Shown here piece by piece: positions 20,858-31,808 of a stretch of 64,000 nt of DNA (positions are counted from its first letter, which is position 1; every line of letters starts with the position of its first letter). The notes under the pieces were generated by a model that worked only from the letters and a program-made list of their open reading frames with translations, did not search any database and was not told the origin of the DNA. The stretch is from positions 1,302,001 through 1,366,000 of the forward strand of contig VNKQ01000002.1 in NCBI GenBank assembly GCA_016508695.1, written 5' to 3'. The position numbers and the translations under genes were made by a program. The stretch is from Hyphodiscus hymeniophilus. Lineage: Eukaryota > Ascomycota > Leotiomycetes > Helotiales > Hyphodiscaceae.

Positions 20858-23725
20858 ATGCCTTCATCTACAAGTCGTCGGAAGCGAACGCTTTTTGAGG
20901 ACGTCGATGCTGGAATGGCAAAGAAACGAACAGCGGAAGACGGCAAAGCTGCACTCGAAAAGCTCGCTATTCTAGGCAACGCCGACGACGACAGCTCCTC
21001 CTTGTCTTCTCTTTCAGACGATAAATTCGAGGACATCACGGATGCAAAACGTCGGAAAATCGACCATGACTCAGATGATGACGCGGAATTCATGGATGTG
21101 GATATCTCAAATCACTCTGCTCCTGGCCCTTCTGGACCTATACCATCCGGTGATCTTGAATTGACCCTGAGAAAGGACCCACGCATCTCACTTACCAATC
21201 CTCTTGGGACGAAGAAGGGGCCGAGCAAGATTGAGAGAGAAATTCGAATTCAAACTCACAAGAATCATGTCCAGTGGTTGATGCTCCACAATGCGATTCG
21301 CAACTCCTGGTTATGCGACGAGGAACTGCAGGCTATCCTAATCAGCCAACTACCACCGACAGCTGTCGGGGAATTTGAGAGATGGAGGCGCGCTAGTGGA
21401 CTGGAGCTGCCCGAGCAAGAGAAACCAGCGCCCAAAGGAAAAGGGAGAAAGGAGACCAGAAATCAAAGAGACTGGAGTGAGCCTGGAAAGAGACCTGAAA
21501 ATGGGCAAGTCAATAAGAAAGGGCCAGACCCGATCTTCAGACTCTTAAGAATTTTGATTGGCGTTTGGAAGCGACGGTTCCGAATCACAGCTCCCGGCCT
21601 GAGGAAACTCGGATACATGTCTCTTGAACGATTGGACGAGCTCAAGAAGAGCTTCGACCGTGACGAGCATGACCCCGAGCTCCATGGGGAGCGCATCAGA
21701 AACCTTACTGAATTTCGAAAATGCGCCCAAGTGATGGAAGGAAGTCGAGATGTTAGCGCGCAATTATTCACGGCTCTCTTGCGAGGTCTTGGCATCGAGG
21801 CCAGAATGGTGGCCAATCTTCAACCAGTAGGTTTTGCCTGGAGTCAGAATGAAGAGGCATCGGAGAAGAACCCACGGAAGCTTCAGGAGAAGCCGGCCGT
21901 GGATGTTGACGAAGATTCTTCTGAGGATGAGGACGGCGGCGAGACACAGACGAAGACTTCCAAGGGCAAAGGCAAAGCGGTCCCGAATCCCAAGAAAGCC
22001 ACTGTATCCGCGAAGAAGTCTGCAAAATCGAATGGGACTGGTCATCAAGATTTGCCCATTGACTTGTCTGACTCAGATTCCGATTCTGTTGTCGACATTA
22101 CTCCAGCAAAACAACGCATTCAACCGTCAAAACCTTATGATAAAGATCTCCTTTTTCCGCATTATGTGAGTACAGTTCATCCATAGTCTTCCCACGGCAG
22201 GATCCTAAATACTTTTTATGTACACTCTTATCACGCTTTTTGGCAACTCCCTTACCCTATCTCTCACCACCCATTCTTCAATCTGCCGTGCCAACAATTA
22301 GATTGAGGCTGTGCTGATTCCTTGACCACCCAGTGGACAGAGGTATTATCACCTGTCACGAATACCTACACAGCAGTAGACCCCGTAGTTCTCGATATTA
22401 TCGCCACAAATCCAGAGCTATTGGGGAAATTCGAGCCCCGGGGAGCCAGAGCAGACAAAGCGAAACAAGTCACATCTTACATAATCGCACACTCACCCGA
22501 TGGGTCGGGGAAAGATGTAACAACTCGATATCTCAAACGTCAAATGTGGCCTGGCCGTACGAAAGGGAATCGAATCGTCGCCGAGGAGGAGTTCTTTCGT
22601 AGTAAGAATGGCGAACTCGTCCACTATGGTGAATATGATTGGTTCAAAGAGGTAATGAGGAGTTACGTCCGAGGATATAAGAACTGCCCACGCACCGAAA
22701 TCGATGACCTTGAAGATACTACAGACCTCAAACCTCTGAAGCCAGAGAAAAAGGAAGTAGAGGAAGGCAAGGAAACGCTCCAATCTTACAAGGCCTCCGA
22801 TATATTCGTTCTTGAGCGACATCTGAAGAGAGATGAGGCACCAATAGCAGATCATGTTAAGACCTTCGTGATCAAAAGCAAAGGCGAGGAGATCGAGGAG
22901 AAGGTCTATCTGCGAACAAATGTGGTAGCGTGTAAGAGTACGGAGACTTGGCATAAGGAAGGACGTGTGCCCCGAGCCGGTGAACAGCCTCGTAAGCAGG
23001 TCAACTACAGAGCTGCGACTCTGAACCGGAGCCGTCAACTAGCCGAGGCAGAGCATCAAACGGGGGAGAAAATGCTTCAAGGCCTGTTTTCTGTGGACCA
23101 GACTGAGTTGATTATTCCTCCGCCGATTAGAAACGGCATCATACTCAAGAACGATTTCGGCAATATTGATCTTTATGTGGACACCATGCTTCCCCGAGGC
23201 GCTGTTCATATCCCAAAGCGAGGCACTGTCAAGATTTGCAAGCAACTTGACATCGATTACGCCGAGGCGGTGACTGGCTTTGAATTCGGCAATCGATTCG
23301 CGGTACCGATTATCAGTGGCGTCGTTGTGGCAGCAGAGCATTACGACACTATAATGGAGACATGGGTCAAAGATGAGGAAGAGAGAGTCAGGAAGGAGGA
23401 CGAGAAGAGAAGGAAGATAGCTCTCGATACTTGGAAGCGACTGTTCATGCAGTGGAGAATCCGAAAGTACCTCGAGGACAAATATGGGGGCAATTATGCT
23501 GATGAAGCTGATACGACCAACGCTTGGTCAAATTTGAAGGCGAAGGGAGTGAATAAGGACCTTGCCGCTACCGCGGAGCAGAGATATCAGGAGGATATGG
23601 CTGGCGGTTTCTTGCACGAAGGCGAGGACGATGATGAGGATGAAGATGAAGACCATCACGAGAGCCGCTACTATATTCCTGACGAAGACGAGGATGAGAA
23701 TGGCGGCGGCCTCGTGATTGAATGA
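20858..23725 (+). CDS. rad4: Rad4/XPC nucleotide excision repair damage-recognition protein
   Basis: Exons 20858-22165 and 22334-23725 join in phase (168-bp intron) to 899 aa. Rad4/XPC binds helix-distorting DNA damage with Rad23 and recruits TFIIH. A nuclear-type basic/acidic N-terminus is followed by the transglutaminase-like region (IRNSWLCDEELQAILISQLPP; LFTALLRGLGIEARMVANLQ). The intron falls in LFPHY/WTEVLSPVTNTYTAVDP. The three beta-hairpin domains then follow: KEGRVPRAGEQPRK for BHD1/2 and QGLFSVDQTELIIPPP ... GNIDLYVDTMLPRGAVHIP for BHD3. The transglutaminase fold lacks a catalytic triad in this family. The C-terminus is acidic (DDEDEDEDHHE). Length agrees with fungal orthologues. 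Confidence 0.95.
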
Positions 23726-24290
23726 AAACAGGTCGTTATTTGGAACGATGCTATGATTATGAACTGTACGATACACTTGCTAAACTTTGTCTTACAGTAG
23801 ATGCAGGACACGAAAAGGCACATTTTGGCGTCTAAAAGCCTCGACCAAGAAATTATGGGAAAACAAATATGTATGAGCTTGGTTTCATACAGAGATAGTA
23901 GCTAGAGTAAAACATTATCAGAGTAGAATGAGATATTCAACTCGATTCAGCTTCTACCTTCGTATATAATAGTACAAGGTAATGGCCACTCGGGATGATT
24001 TCCCTTGCCATCCATGGGCATGACACACAGCAAACTCGTTCGATTTTAATGGATTTCAATAGATGAAATACGGCCTCGATCATTTGACCCTCTGCTGCTC
24101 ATTGGCTACTCACTGCATTTCAATCCCTGTCCTGCAAGTCCGCCTTGTCTGTCCGCCTCGTTCAACCACGATGCGTACACCTGTGCTGCCTAGACACCAC
24201 GGAAAAGATTACATCTGCGAAAAAACATCTCGCACAAAACACCGAAAGCGTTGACCAGGTCTCAAATGCAAACAGAGGAAGCATTCTAGC
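23726..24290. other. Intergenic region, 565 bp
   Basis: It holds the Rad4 3' UTR and the promoter of the zinc-ribbon/protease-like gene. An extra 5' exon of the latter could lie here, but I cannot place one. Confidence 0.4.
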
Positions 24291-26201
24291 ATGGGAAGAA
24301 CAATATCCACTCGAGTTTCCGCACGAGGCAGCAAACGCGGCCGAGGGGCCAAGAGACAGGCATTGCAGAGTCCCTTCCGAACCCAGTATTTCTCCTTCTG
24401 GGTATGGAGCTGCTGTGGGTGCTCGCAGCACGCGCGCATGCTCGTTTCGGTGACGGTGCGCTGTCCCGGTTGCCTACACGCGAGATGCGAGTCCTGCCCA
24501 GTGCAGAGGATCACCATGGTGCCAAGCAAAGAGAAAGGGAACGACAAGCTACGAGCAGACACATTTGAAGTTTGCTCGGAAGCTCCAGACACCGAGATGG
24601 TAGAAGCGCCGAGGGAGGTGCAGTCCGCCGAGCTGCTTGAGCTAGTTGAGAGAGATGGTTCTGATCAGCTCGACCATCTCTTCGAGCCGAGTACCCTCTC
24701 AGAGGTCGCTTCGGCCATTGAGCTGGGTCTAGAGTCTCACATTCCTAATCCTGCAGAGTAAGCACTTAAATAGAATACCATAAACTCTTCTCTGACGCTT
24801 TACAGTCCGTTGCTTGAAGTGACAGCACTGATCGCTCTACTGCCTTCCGAGAGTGCCGGGGATCCTCTATTTGTTCCTCGCCAAGTTGAGGATGCCGTAC
24901 TTCTCGATTTTTGGCATAGGACAGTGCTGCCGAGTCTTTCATCAAATGTAGAGAAATGGGAAGGCCTGAATGGAGCCCACCTTTTCCGTCAAGGGCAAAC
25001 GGAGCGAGAATCTCGACCAGTGATCCTCGTCTCGATCGACGAAGATTCTCAGGATGTCACAACATCACTAAGGAAAAGCTTTTCCCAGCTATTTGATGAA
25101 CCGCTGAGGTCTTCTGTGGTGATCTCGTTTGAAGAATCGAGCGTCCGCCGAAGTGGTACGAGACATTTGCCTCCAATCTGCGAGGCTAGGAATACATCGT
25201 TCCAGAGGCTTCCAATAGGCGGCGCAAGTATTGGTATTCAAGGCAAACTCGATTGCACTGCAACTTTAGGGGGGTTCCTCCTCGTTGACAGGAGCCCGCA
25301 TTTCCTAACAGTGGACCATATTGTTCCCAAAGAGCTCGCCAATGACTCGACGTTGACTATAACACACCCAAGCGAGCAAGAAGCCCAAGGTAGACCTCCG
25401 TGGACAGCTATTGAGACCTTTCTGATGACATTGCGTAACTGTTGCGATACGTGTCATGCGCTATGGGAGGGACATCACGAGCAGGCCCATTTTTATCGTC
25501 CTGTTGATCCACTGCTGATCCAATGTCCAACCGCGACGGAATTCAAAAAGCTGCAGGACGAACTCTGGCGGGCTTTTCCAGCGGAACCTCTGGGTACGAT
25601 GGCTTGCCGATCCGGCAATCGAAGTCGGCCTTCGCTGGAGAGTAATGGGCAACATGATGCAGAGATGGACTGGGCGCTCGTCACAGTCGATAAATGGGCT
25701 GTCCCTCTCAATGCTCATATCGCAGAGACTTCCAAAGGACTGCACTTCAGCAAGATTTTACCAGGAGCTCGGGTAAGATCGTCTGGCAGGACTAGCGGTC
25801 ATCAATATGGTCAGATTAATACTGCGCGAAGCGCCGTAAGGCACCGAAATCCAGTCCGTTTCACCCAAGAGCACTCCGTTATAAAAGACTCAAATATAAG
25901 CTTGCAAGAGTGGATTTCGGGTGGAATTGGTGTAGATGGCGACAGTGGGTCTTGGATCATCGATCGGGATACCGATGCGCTTTATGGAATGGCATGGGGC
26001 CGAGACCGTTTCACCAACCCTGTTTGTCTCTTTGCTCCCATTGTCGATATTGTCGCGGATATCAAAGAGAAAAGCGGTGCAACTAAGGTGTGCTTTCCAG
26101 GCGAAGAAGTTTCCACGCCACTTCCAAGCAAAGCAAAAGCCTTTCCATGGCATTTCCCAAAGCCAACCCCTTGGAGAAGTCCCTGGAAGCATGTACCATG
26201 A
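24291..26201 (+). CDS. Fungal zinc-ribbon protein with trypsin-like serine protease domain
   Basis: Exons 24291-24757 and 24806-26201 (48-bp intron) give 620 aa. Near the N-terminus a W-x-CCxC...CPxC...RCxxC pattern (residues ~39-69) looks like a zinc ribbon of a type common in uncharacterised fungal proteins. An acidic linker follows. The C-terminal half reads as a chymotrypsin-fold protease: His in FLTVDHIVP (~His327), Asp in EMDWALVTVD (~Asp444) and Ser in GVDGDSGSWIID (~Ser536). Order and spacing suit a catalytic triad. The GDSGS context is typical of active S1-like enzymes and the block after it (YGMAWGRD) resembles the family's substrate pocket strand. No signal peptide is present, so an intracellular protein is expected. 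Function and targets are unknown. An upstream exon cannot be excluded. Confidence 0.75.
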
Positions 26202-26439
26202 CGAGGGTCACAGTCTCTTACCCAGATGTGTATGTTACGAACAGAATCATTATCTGCACCCACCGCATTCGTTTCACGCCGGATGAGTGAGGGAGGAGTA
26301 TCTCCAATGTTGTCTAATATGGTCAGCTCGACCGGGTGAATTTGTTCAACGATAAAAGCAATGTATCATCTCTTTAGGTAATCCAGTCATAACAATCATA
26401 ATTACATACCACTGAGGCTAAACGCCATGACATCTTACC

Positions 26440-27052
26440 TCACGCTGCCCCTAGTTTTTGTGGAATCTCCTCCAGATCATCCGCCGTCTCAATCTCAATG
26501 ATTTTCCCTACTTCCGCGGTGTTCCTCATCAACTCCTTCGCGCCCGCGTATAACATTCTCAACTCTGCATTGCAAGTTACTGGGAGGTAATAGAGCATTA
26601 CGTATGGCACCGACAGCCGTCCGGAAGGCTACAACACATGTCAGCGCCTTGCTCCAGCTTCTTAAGCTTCGGTGCTGAAGCGCACGTACCAAGGTCAGGG
26701 GGTAGCTCAATAGCACAAATCTCGGCGAGTGATCTGGCAGATCGTCCCCTATCTCTTGCAAGTCCTTGTAGACAGTCTTCTCTTCGTCTTGCTTGATTTC
26801 CAGCGTGTGTCTATCGATCATGTCTGCAATTACCATCAGCCTATAGCCAGACATTGCGCACTGCGTGTAGCGTTGCGTAGAGAGACGAACATACAGATTA
26901 CGGCTTGAGGATCATTGGATCTCGAGGTTCCGAGACGGAACTTGCGCAGGTGGTCTTTGGATTCTTGGGAGAAGGTGTACAGTCTGGATTCGGAAGACTG
27001 CTATACTTATTAGTTTCTCGTATGTGAGATTGTACAGATCAGGACTTGCCAT
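26440..27052 (-). CDS. gmf1: Glia maturation factor (ADF-H domain), Arp2/3 debranching protein
   Basis: Exons 27050-27052 (ATG only), 26895-26997, 26690-26823 and 26440-26628 give 142 aa. GMF binds Arp2/3 complex and promotes actin debranching. The protein begins MSSESRLYTFSQESKDHLRK and continues with KFRLGTSRSNDPQAVIYMID, DHSPRFVLLSYPLTL, GRLSVPYVMLYYLP and NTAEVGKIIEIETADDLEE, the full ADF-homology fold of GMF. The first intron starts immediately after the initiator ATG and uses GCAAGT instead of GT as its donor, with branch-like CTAAT and acceptor CAG. The other introns (71 and 61 bp) are canonical. Without the GC donor no ATG is in frame with the conserved N-terminus. Length equals that of the family. 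Confidence 0.9.
26998..27049 (-). other. GC-AG intron directly after the start codon of gmf1
   Basis: The 52-bp intron begins GCAAGT right after the ATG, carries ACTAAT 19-14 bases before its acceptor and ends in GCAG. It is in phase 0. No GT donor here restores the GMF frame. Confidence 0.75.
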
Positions 27053-28408
27053 GATGGCTTGTTCACAGCCGTACTGTGTGATTATTGGGATGTTATGTTC
27101 CTCATATGCTTGACCCTCGCTGCCGGCGCAGCCTCGTGTCGTCAGATCTACTAGCTTCCCGGGTAAGCTTCGGTGAAGTATGTAAGTTCTCTCTGATCGG
27201 AATTGTAACGTCAAGGGGTGTCTTCTCGTTCAAGCAGATTTATAATGCTACGTCCAGTACGAGAATCGCAGATCCAGACTGTGATTTTGTGTTGAAGGTG
27301 CAAAGCTCAAGCGAGCAACTTAGCTGGGTTTTGGGTAAGTGCCATGCCATGAGAGCACACTTTCCTCACTGTCCTCCAGCCCTGGACGGGAGCTCTCCGG
27401 GACCAAATCACGGGTGTGTTTTATATTCAAAATATGGGCTGTGTATGTCCACCAGAGAATTACAAAGAACATCAGCTCCCAATACTGTCGGCTGCCAATA
27501 TCCTTTAAGACTAGGTGCAAAGTTGCCGGAATGCCCACTGGTGCTTGCAAATACTTAGCCTGCAAACACGTCAACATAAAGCACCCGAGGCAAGAAAGGG
27601 GGAACGTTGAATCTCGTCAGTGCAAGATAGATGACCTTCGAACTGAAGATGTGTAAAATGATTGATTACGTACTTTCTGCTGGCCCATCAGGAAAGCCGT
27701 GTTTGAGCCTGGATATCGGCTCTGTCCCTGCCTTTGGACTGACGTGGGGATTTGCTGGTGCGTATTTGATCATTCTGCGAGTCCCAGGACTTGAATCTTT
27801 GTTTGGCTAATCTTTGTGATAGGTGGACTTCTAGGGATGTATGCTACAACGAATGTCGCAGATGCCAACTGCAAGACATGGTGAGTGACTGGGCATATTT
27901 GGGGCGGGGCCAAGTACGAGACTGAACGGTGAAATCAATGATGGAGTTTAGATCGATTTCCCAATTTTCCAGTCGAGATATAAGCACTGTAGAGACTTCT
28001 TGTGGTCCTTTTGCAAATAAAATCCAGGCAAGCACAGCGACTAAAAACAAATCTTGCAAAACCATAGCTCGTACTAATAGACTTCGACAATGGGGCTTTC
28101 CCACTATCAAACATATCTAGCTGAGCTGCTACGAAGGTAAGGAAGATACTCGTGAATAAATCTACATAACAGTCGTTTTGAGGCGGCCTTCTTCATGGAG
28201 GTTATTTTAAGCACTCAGTAATAACACGATATATCTATCTCAATCGCTGTGCTGTGCTTCCAGTACACTACCTTTGATGACGACTTGCTGTTGAAGAATG
28301 TTTCTCGGAGGCATCTTTGATCCCTCAACGCCTTGCATCATCGACCACCACCACTTGTAGGGAGTGGAGGGGTTTTGTCTTGTCGTCAACGGAAATTGTG
28401 TTGATTCC
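27053..28408. other. Region between gmf1 start and nbp35 stop
   Basis: There are 1.36 kb without a firmly supported gene. A possible tiny two-exon plus-strand gene (27658-27884) and a minus-strand frame with one hydrophobic segment (27844-28065) overlap here; at most one can be real. Confidence 0.4.
27658..27884 (+). CDS. Possible small two-exon hydrophobic protein (weak)
   Basis: An ATG at 27658 opens a frame that can be spliced 27658-27757 to 27823-27884 (65-bp intron, GTGCGT..ATAG), giving 53 aa ending ANCKTW. It contains a small-residue hydrophobic stretch (VPAFGLTWGFAGGLLGMY). The junction is in phase and the second exon ends at TGG TGA, where GTGAGT could also be a further donor. I do not recognise it, and chance is possible. 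Confidence 0.25.
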
Positions 28409-29439
28409 TCAATCCTCCGGCAAGACACTTTCGGCTTTCAGACCCATCTCCTCGCCAACTCTCCGAACTACGCCTTTCAATGCCGCACAGGCTGGACTTT
28501 CCGGCCACGCATCGAAGAAGCTCTCGCCGTAGTCGCTGGCCATTCCAATTCTTGGGTCGAGAGGTACCGCACCGAGAAACGGTATGTTCATCTCCTTGGC
28601 CAAAGCTCTTCCACCGCCAGTCGTGGCCTGAAAGATCTGACTCTCATGCGTACACTTCGGGCATACAAAGCCAGACATGTTCTCCACGATCCCCAACACC
28701 TTGATACCAGCCTTCCGGCAGAAATCAATTTCCTTCCGCACATCCAGCAGCGCAACCTCCTGTGGCGTAGTGACTACGACAGCTCCATCCACTCCGCTCT
28801 CTTTCAGGAACGAGTTGACGCTCAAATGCTCATCGCTCGTTCCTGGTGGCGTATCCACCAGTAAGAAATCCATATCACCCCACTCCACATCCTTCAAGAA
28901 CTGCTTTATCAACCCGTTCTTCTTGGGTCCTCTCCAAATAACCGCATCGTCTCTGTTCGGTAGCATAAACTGCACACTCATAACCCCAGATTCTCCATAA
29001 CCCAGACCGGCGACCACCCCGCTCCACTAACATGTATTGTTTCCGCCTCGACCCCCATCATTTTTGGTATGCTTGGCCCACATATATCGGTATCCATGAT
29101 GCCGACTGTACTCTCGGGATTCGTCGCGAAGGCGTGCGCAAGCAGCGATGTAAATGTGCTCTTTCCCACGCCACCCTTGCCCGACAAAATCAATACCTTA
29201 TGCTTGATGCCTGACAACCGCGCTGTGATTACGGGAATATCAGGATCAGGGCCTTTGGGTGCAGAGGCACATATTGCTTGGTTCGGACATCCTGCGCACG
29301 AATCTGCTTGTCCTGCTGTCTCTGATTCGGGACCTGGGCAGTGTTCAGGTTCAGGAGCAACGAGTTTGGGCGCGACTTTGAGGGGATTGGAGATAATATC
29401 TTGTACAGACTCGGGTGCTTCTTCTAGAGAGGGAGCCAT
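28409..29439 (-). CDS. nbp35: NBP35, cytosolic Fe-S cluster scaffold P-loop ATPase (frameshifted in this sequence)
   Basis: NBP35 with CFD1 assembles Fe-S clusters for cytosolic and nuclear proteins. The N-terminal cluster motif is present (HCPGPESETAGQADSCAGC then NQAIC: C-x13-C-x2-C-x5-C). It is followed by the deviant Walker A LSGKGGVGKST, GIMDTDICGPSIPKMMG, the Walker B-like region FLLVDTPPGTSDEH, and the C-terminal CxxC in FVCPKCTHES. The reading frame breaks once. The upstream frame ends WSPVWVMENLG and the downstream frame resumes GVMSVQFMLPNRDD, so conserved sequence is continuous in two frames offset by one base at the run 28984-28987. No intron can fit between these blocks. A sequencing error is likeliest because the gene is essential in yeasts. 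With one base restored the length would be about 343 aa, as in orthologues. Confidence 0.9.
28984..28987 (-). other. Single-base frameshift site in nbp35 (G4 run)
   Basis: The minus strand reads CTGGGGTTATGAG. The conserved protein requires one more base between the codons for Leu and Val-Met. The defect coincides with a four-G homopolymer. Confidence 0.8.
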
Positions 29440-30991
29440 AGCTGCTACCTTTAGTATGACGAAGATTTACTTGTGCGTTGGGAGAATATTGCGATGAGAA
29501 ATACCACAGCATTTCGATTTACAATCATTGATATTCTGCCGTCACATGACACTTATAACTTAAAAGCGGTAAGAAGTTGCTGCGCTTTGCTTCTCCGACG
29601 CCGGAACTTCGTCTCTTCTAATAAGTCCAACTTTGGAACTTACACTCTTCCACCATTTCGGGCAAGAAGATTCTATTACTAGGAGAAGTAATCTCAAGGC
29701 TTCAATGAAACCCCTGCGTTATTGAAACCACTGTCAGAAGTTGTCCCCTTTTTGCGCAAATATGGACTTGGCAATTCCTAATCAGTAGCGTCACAGTACT
29801 AGCAACTGAGTTGGCATGGTGCTTTGCTTCGGCTTATTGCTTGTCCTTTTGCTCGGGGCCCAACGAAGTACGAGTAAATTCTTAAGAGACCTGCTGGATT
29901 CCTTATTTCATTGAGACAGGTAGAAGATTCTCGCTTCTCGCTCCTCGCTGGAAGATGAATTCTTTCTTCTGGACATCAAAAGAGACTCAGAGAGTACGGC
30001 AAGAAATGCGCGGATAGTGCCAAAGTAAAGGTTCGGAAGACTAGGATGTGAGTATGTCCGGGAATGCCCTCAATTCTATACTGGGAGTATTTTCAAAAGT
30101 TACGAGTCACGACTCGCCGGTTGATTTGATTTGTTCAAATCATGGGTACTAATTCGATTCCTGAGCTTAACCTCGCGTCTTGTGTTGCAGTTCTATAGAT
30201 TCTCTTTTCAATAAGATGTGGCGAAGAATACGCAGCGGTCAGCCTTGAATGCTTTTTCCACCTGTTGAAAACGTTAAGCAATGCTCATATCTGTAGAAAT
30301 GGAAAAATAGGTTTGAGACTGCTTTTCAAACCATAAGGACCTTGCAACACTATTACCATCAGCTATTTGAGTCTTCCAGAACGTACCAACGAGAACACAC
30401 GTTGGATGTTCTCGTTGGTACAGTACACTACTTCAAATACCATATATGCCTACCAACACCCATCCGTTTCCCCTTTCTTTCCTATGTACTTGTGCTTCAA
30501 TCGTCTCGGTTGTCAGGCCCGTGATTGCTATATCTGAAATGAGCTGTTCCACTCGAGCCTGATCACCCAACGCTCCTTGCAGTCACTCGAGGCAAGAGTG
30601 TTCGGCTATATCACATTGACCAAAGAGGTAATAACATCGACCATAAACGACCAGACCGGCATTGGACCTGCATGCTTGCGGGTTTGCGCGGCCTATCGAC
30701 TTTGCTGACTACGTGAACTGCAGCGCGCCACTGGAAGGAAAATAGAAGACAATATACGAAGTACCGTCCTTAATGTACCCCGCAACCCGAGATCCCATGA
30801 CAGCGCGTTCAGCTCATCTCCAGCCATCTCCCTATAAGTACGTCTAGACCCCACGAATTCCATCGGTTTTGAGGTGCTTCTTCCCTAAATCAGCTTCAAT
30901 CCATTCAGGATTACAAACTGGAACTAATCAGAATCTGTCACACAAACTTTACACCTCCACTGCCCTCAGGTCGTGAACACCGACAGTCAAG
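29440..30991. other. Divergent intergenic region, ~1.55 kb
   Basis: It lies between the nbp35 start and the glyoxalase-like gene start. It contains a perfect 15-bp inverted repeat at 30383-30421. Two-thirds of the region is AT-richer than the flanking genes. No gene is seen. Confidence 0.55.
30383..30421. repeat. Perfect 15-bp inverted repeat with 9-nt spacer
   Basis: GTACCAACGAGAACA (30383-30397) is followed by CACGTTGGA and then by the exact reverse complement TGTTCTCGTTGGTAC (30407-30421). It could form a hairpin in RNA or DNA, or bind a dimeric factor. It is 570 bp upstream of the glyoxalase-like gene. Confidence 0.9.
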
Positions 30992-31461
30992 ATGCCAATC
31001 GCCCACACAACCCTCCTGGTCAGTGATCTCGCGGCCTCCAAAGCCTTCTATACCACCGCCCTCGCACCCCTGGGCTACATCGTCGCCTTGGAGTTTCCTG
31101 GTACCGTCGGTTTCGGCACTCCACTTGGGATCGATTTCTGGCTCAAAGACACGGAAGGAGTGAAGGTGCCGCGTATTCACCTGGCGTTTGCTGGGACGAG
31201 CGAGAAGCAGGTGGATGGGTTTCACGCTGCTGCTTTGTGAGCTCATTCTCTGGAGTTTAGATGACCATTTTTTCTGTCTGTGAAGCGGCTTCGAGGACCA
31301 TGCGGGGTAATGAGGCTGATGCCGGTGCGTATAGGAAGGCGGGCGCGACTTGCAATGGTCCTCCGGGTTTAAGACCACAGTATGCGCCGAATTATTATGG
31401 AGGTTTCGTTAAGGATTTGGATGGGCATAATATGGAGTGTGTTCATTTCAAACCTGAGTGA
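30992..31461 (+). CDS. Glyoxalase/bleomycin-resistance (VOC) fold protein
   Basis: Exons 30992-31236 and 31335-31461 give 123 aa; the 98-bp intron (GTGAGC..ATAG, branch GCTGAT) is placed so that the protein reads FHAAALKAGATCNGPPG. VOC metal ligands are suggested by His5 (MPIAHTTLLV), His63 (RIHLAF) and Glu116 (DGHNMECV). NYYGGFVKDLDGHNMECV is the typical C-terminal beta strand block. It resembles the small single-domain lactoylglutathione-lyase-like proteins common in fungi. The substrate is unknown. An acceptor at 31295 would add 13 residues in frame but breaks the family pattern. Confidence 0.88.
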
Positions 31462-31808
31462 ATTGCCATCAGAATGTGGTATAAGTGGGACCTGGTAGTG
31501 GTTGCCACGCTTGCTGGTGACTACAGAAATTGAGACGAGCCTTGAAGAAGAGTGGCAGTATAGAGAAGTATCTGTTTCTCTCTCTTTTAACTTCAAGTTC
31601 GAGACTCTTCCTTCGGCCGTGTGTAAGTTTTGAGGTAAAAGGCAGTGAGCGACGACTATTGGTTGGGTCTTCTTTTCATTTTTAGACACACAGAAATCTA
31701 TTTCTCGTTGCTTTAACGGTGATTACCACCATGTGGCATTGGCAAACCAGCTTTGTATGCATGGTTGCCGTAGCCAACTCTATGCTCAATCACCTGGTCT
31801 ATAATCAA
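31462..31808. other. Convergent intergenic region, 347 bp
   Basis: It holds the 3' ends of the glyoxalase-like and histidine kinase genes. No gene or repeat is seen. Confidence 0.5.

Noticed and set aside
28409..29439. Explaining the NBP35 frame change by an intron or programmed frameshift
   Set aside because: Conserved residues abut directly on both sides, leaving no room for an intron, and no slippery heptamer is seen; a homopolymer error is simpler.
30092..30170. Possible tRNA near a GTTCAAATC-like sequence
   Set aside because: No acceptor stem, D-arm or anticodon arm could be folded around it.
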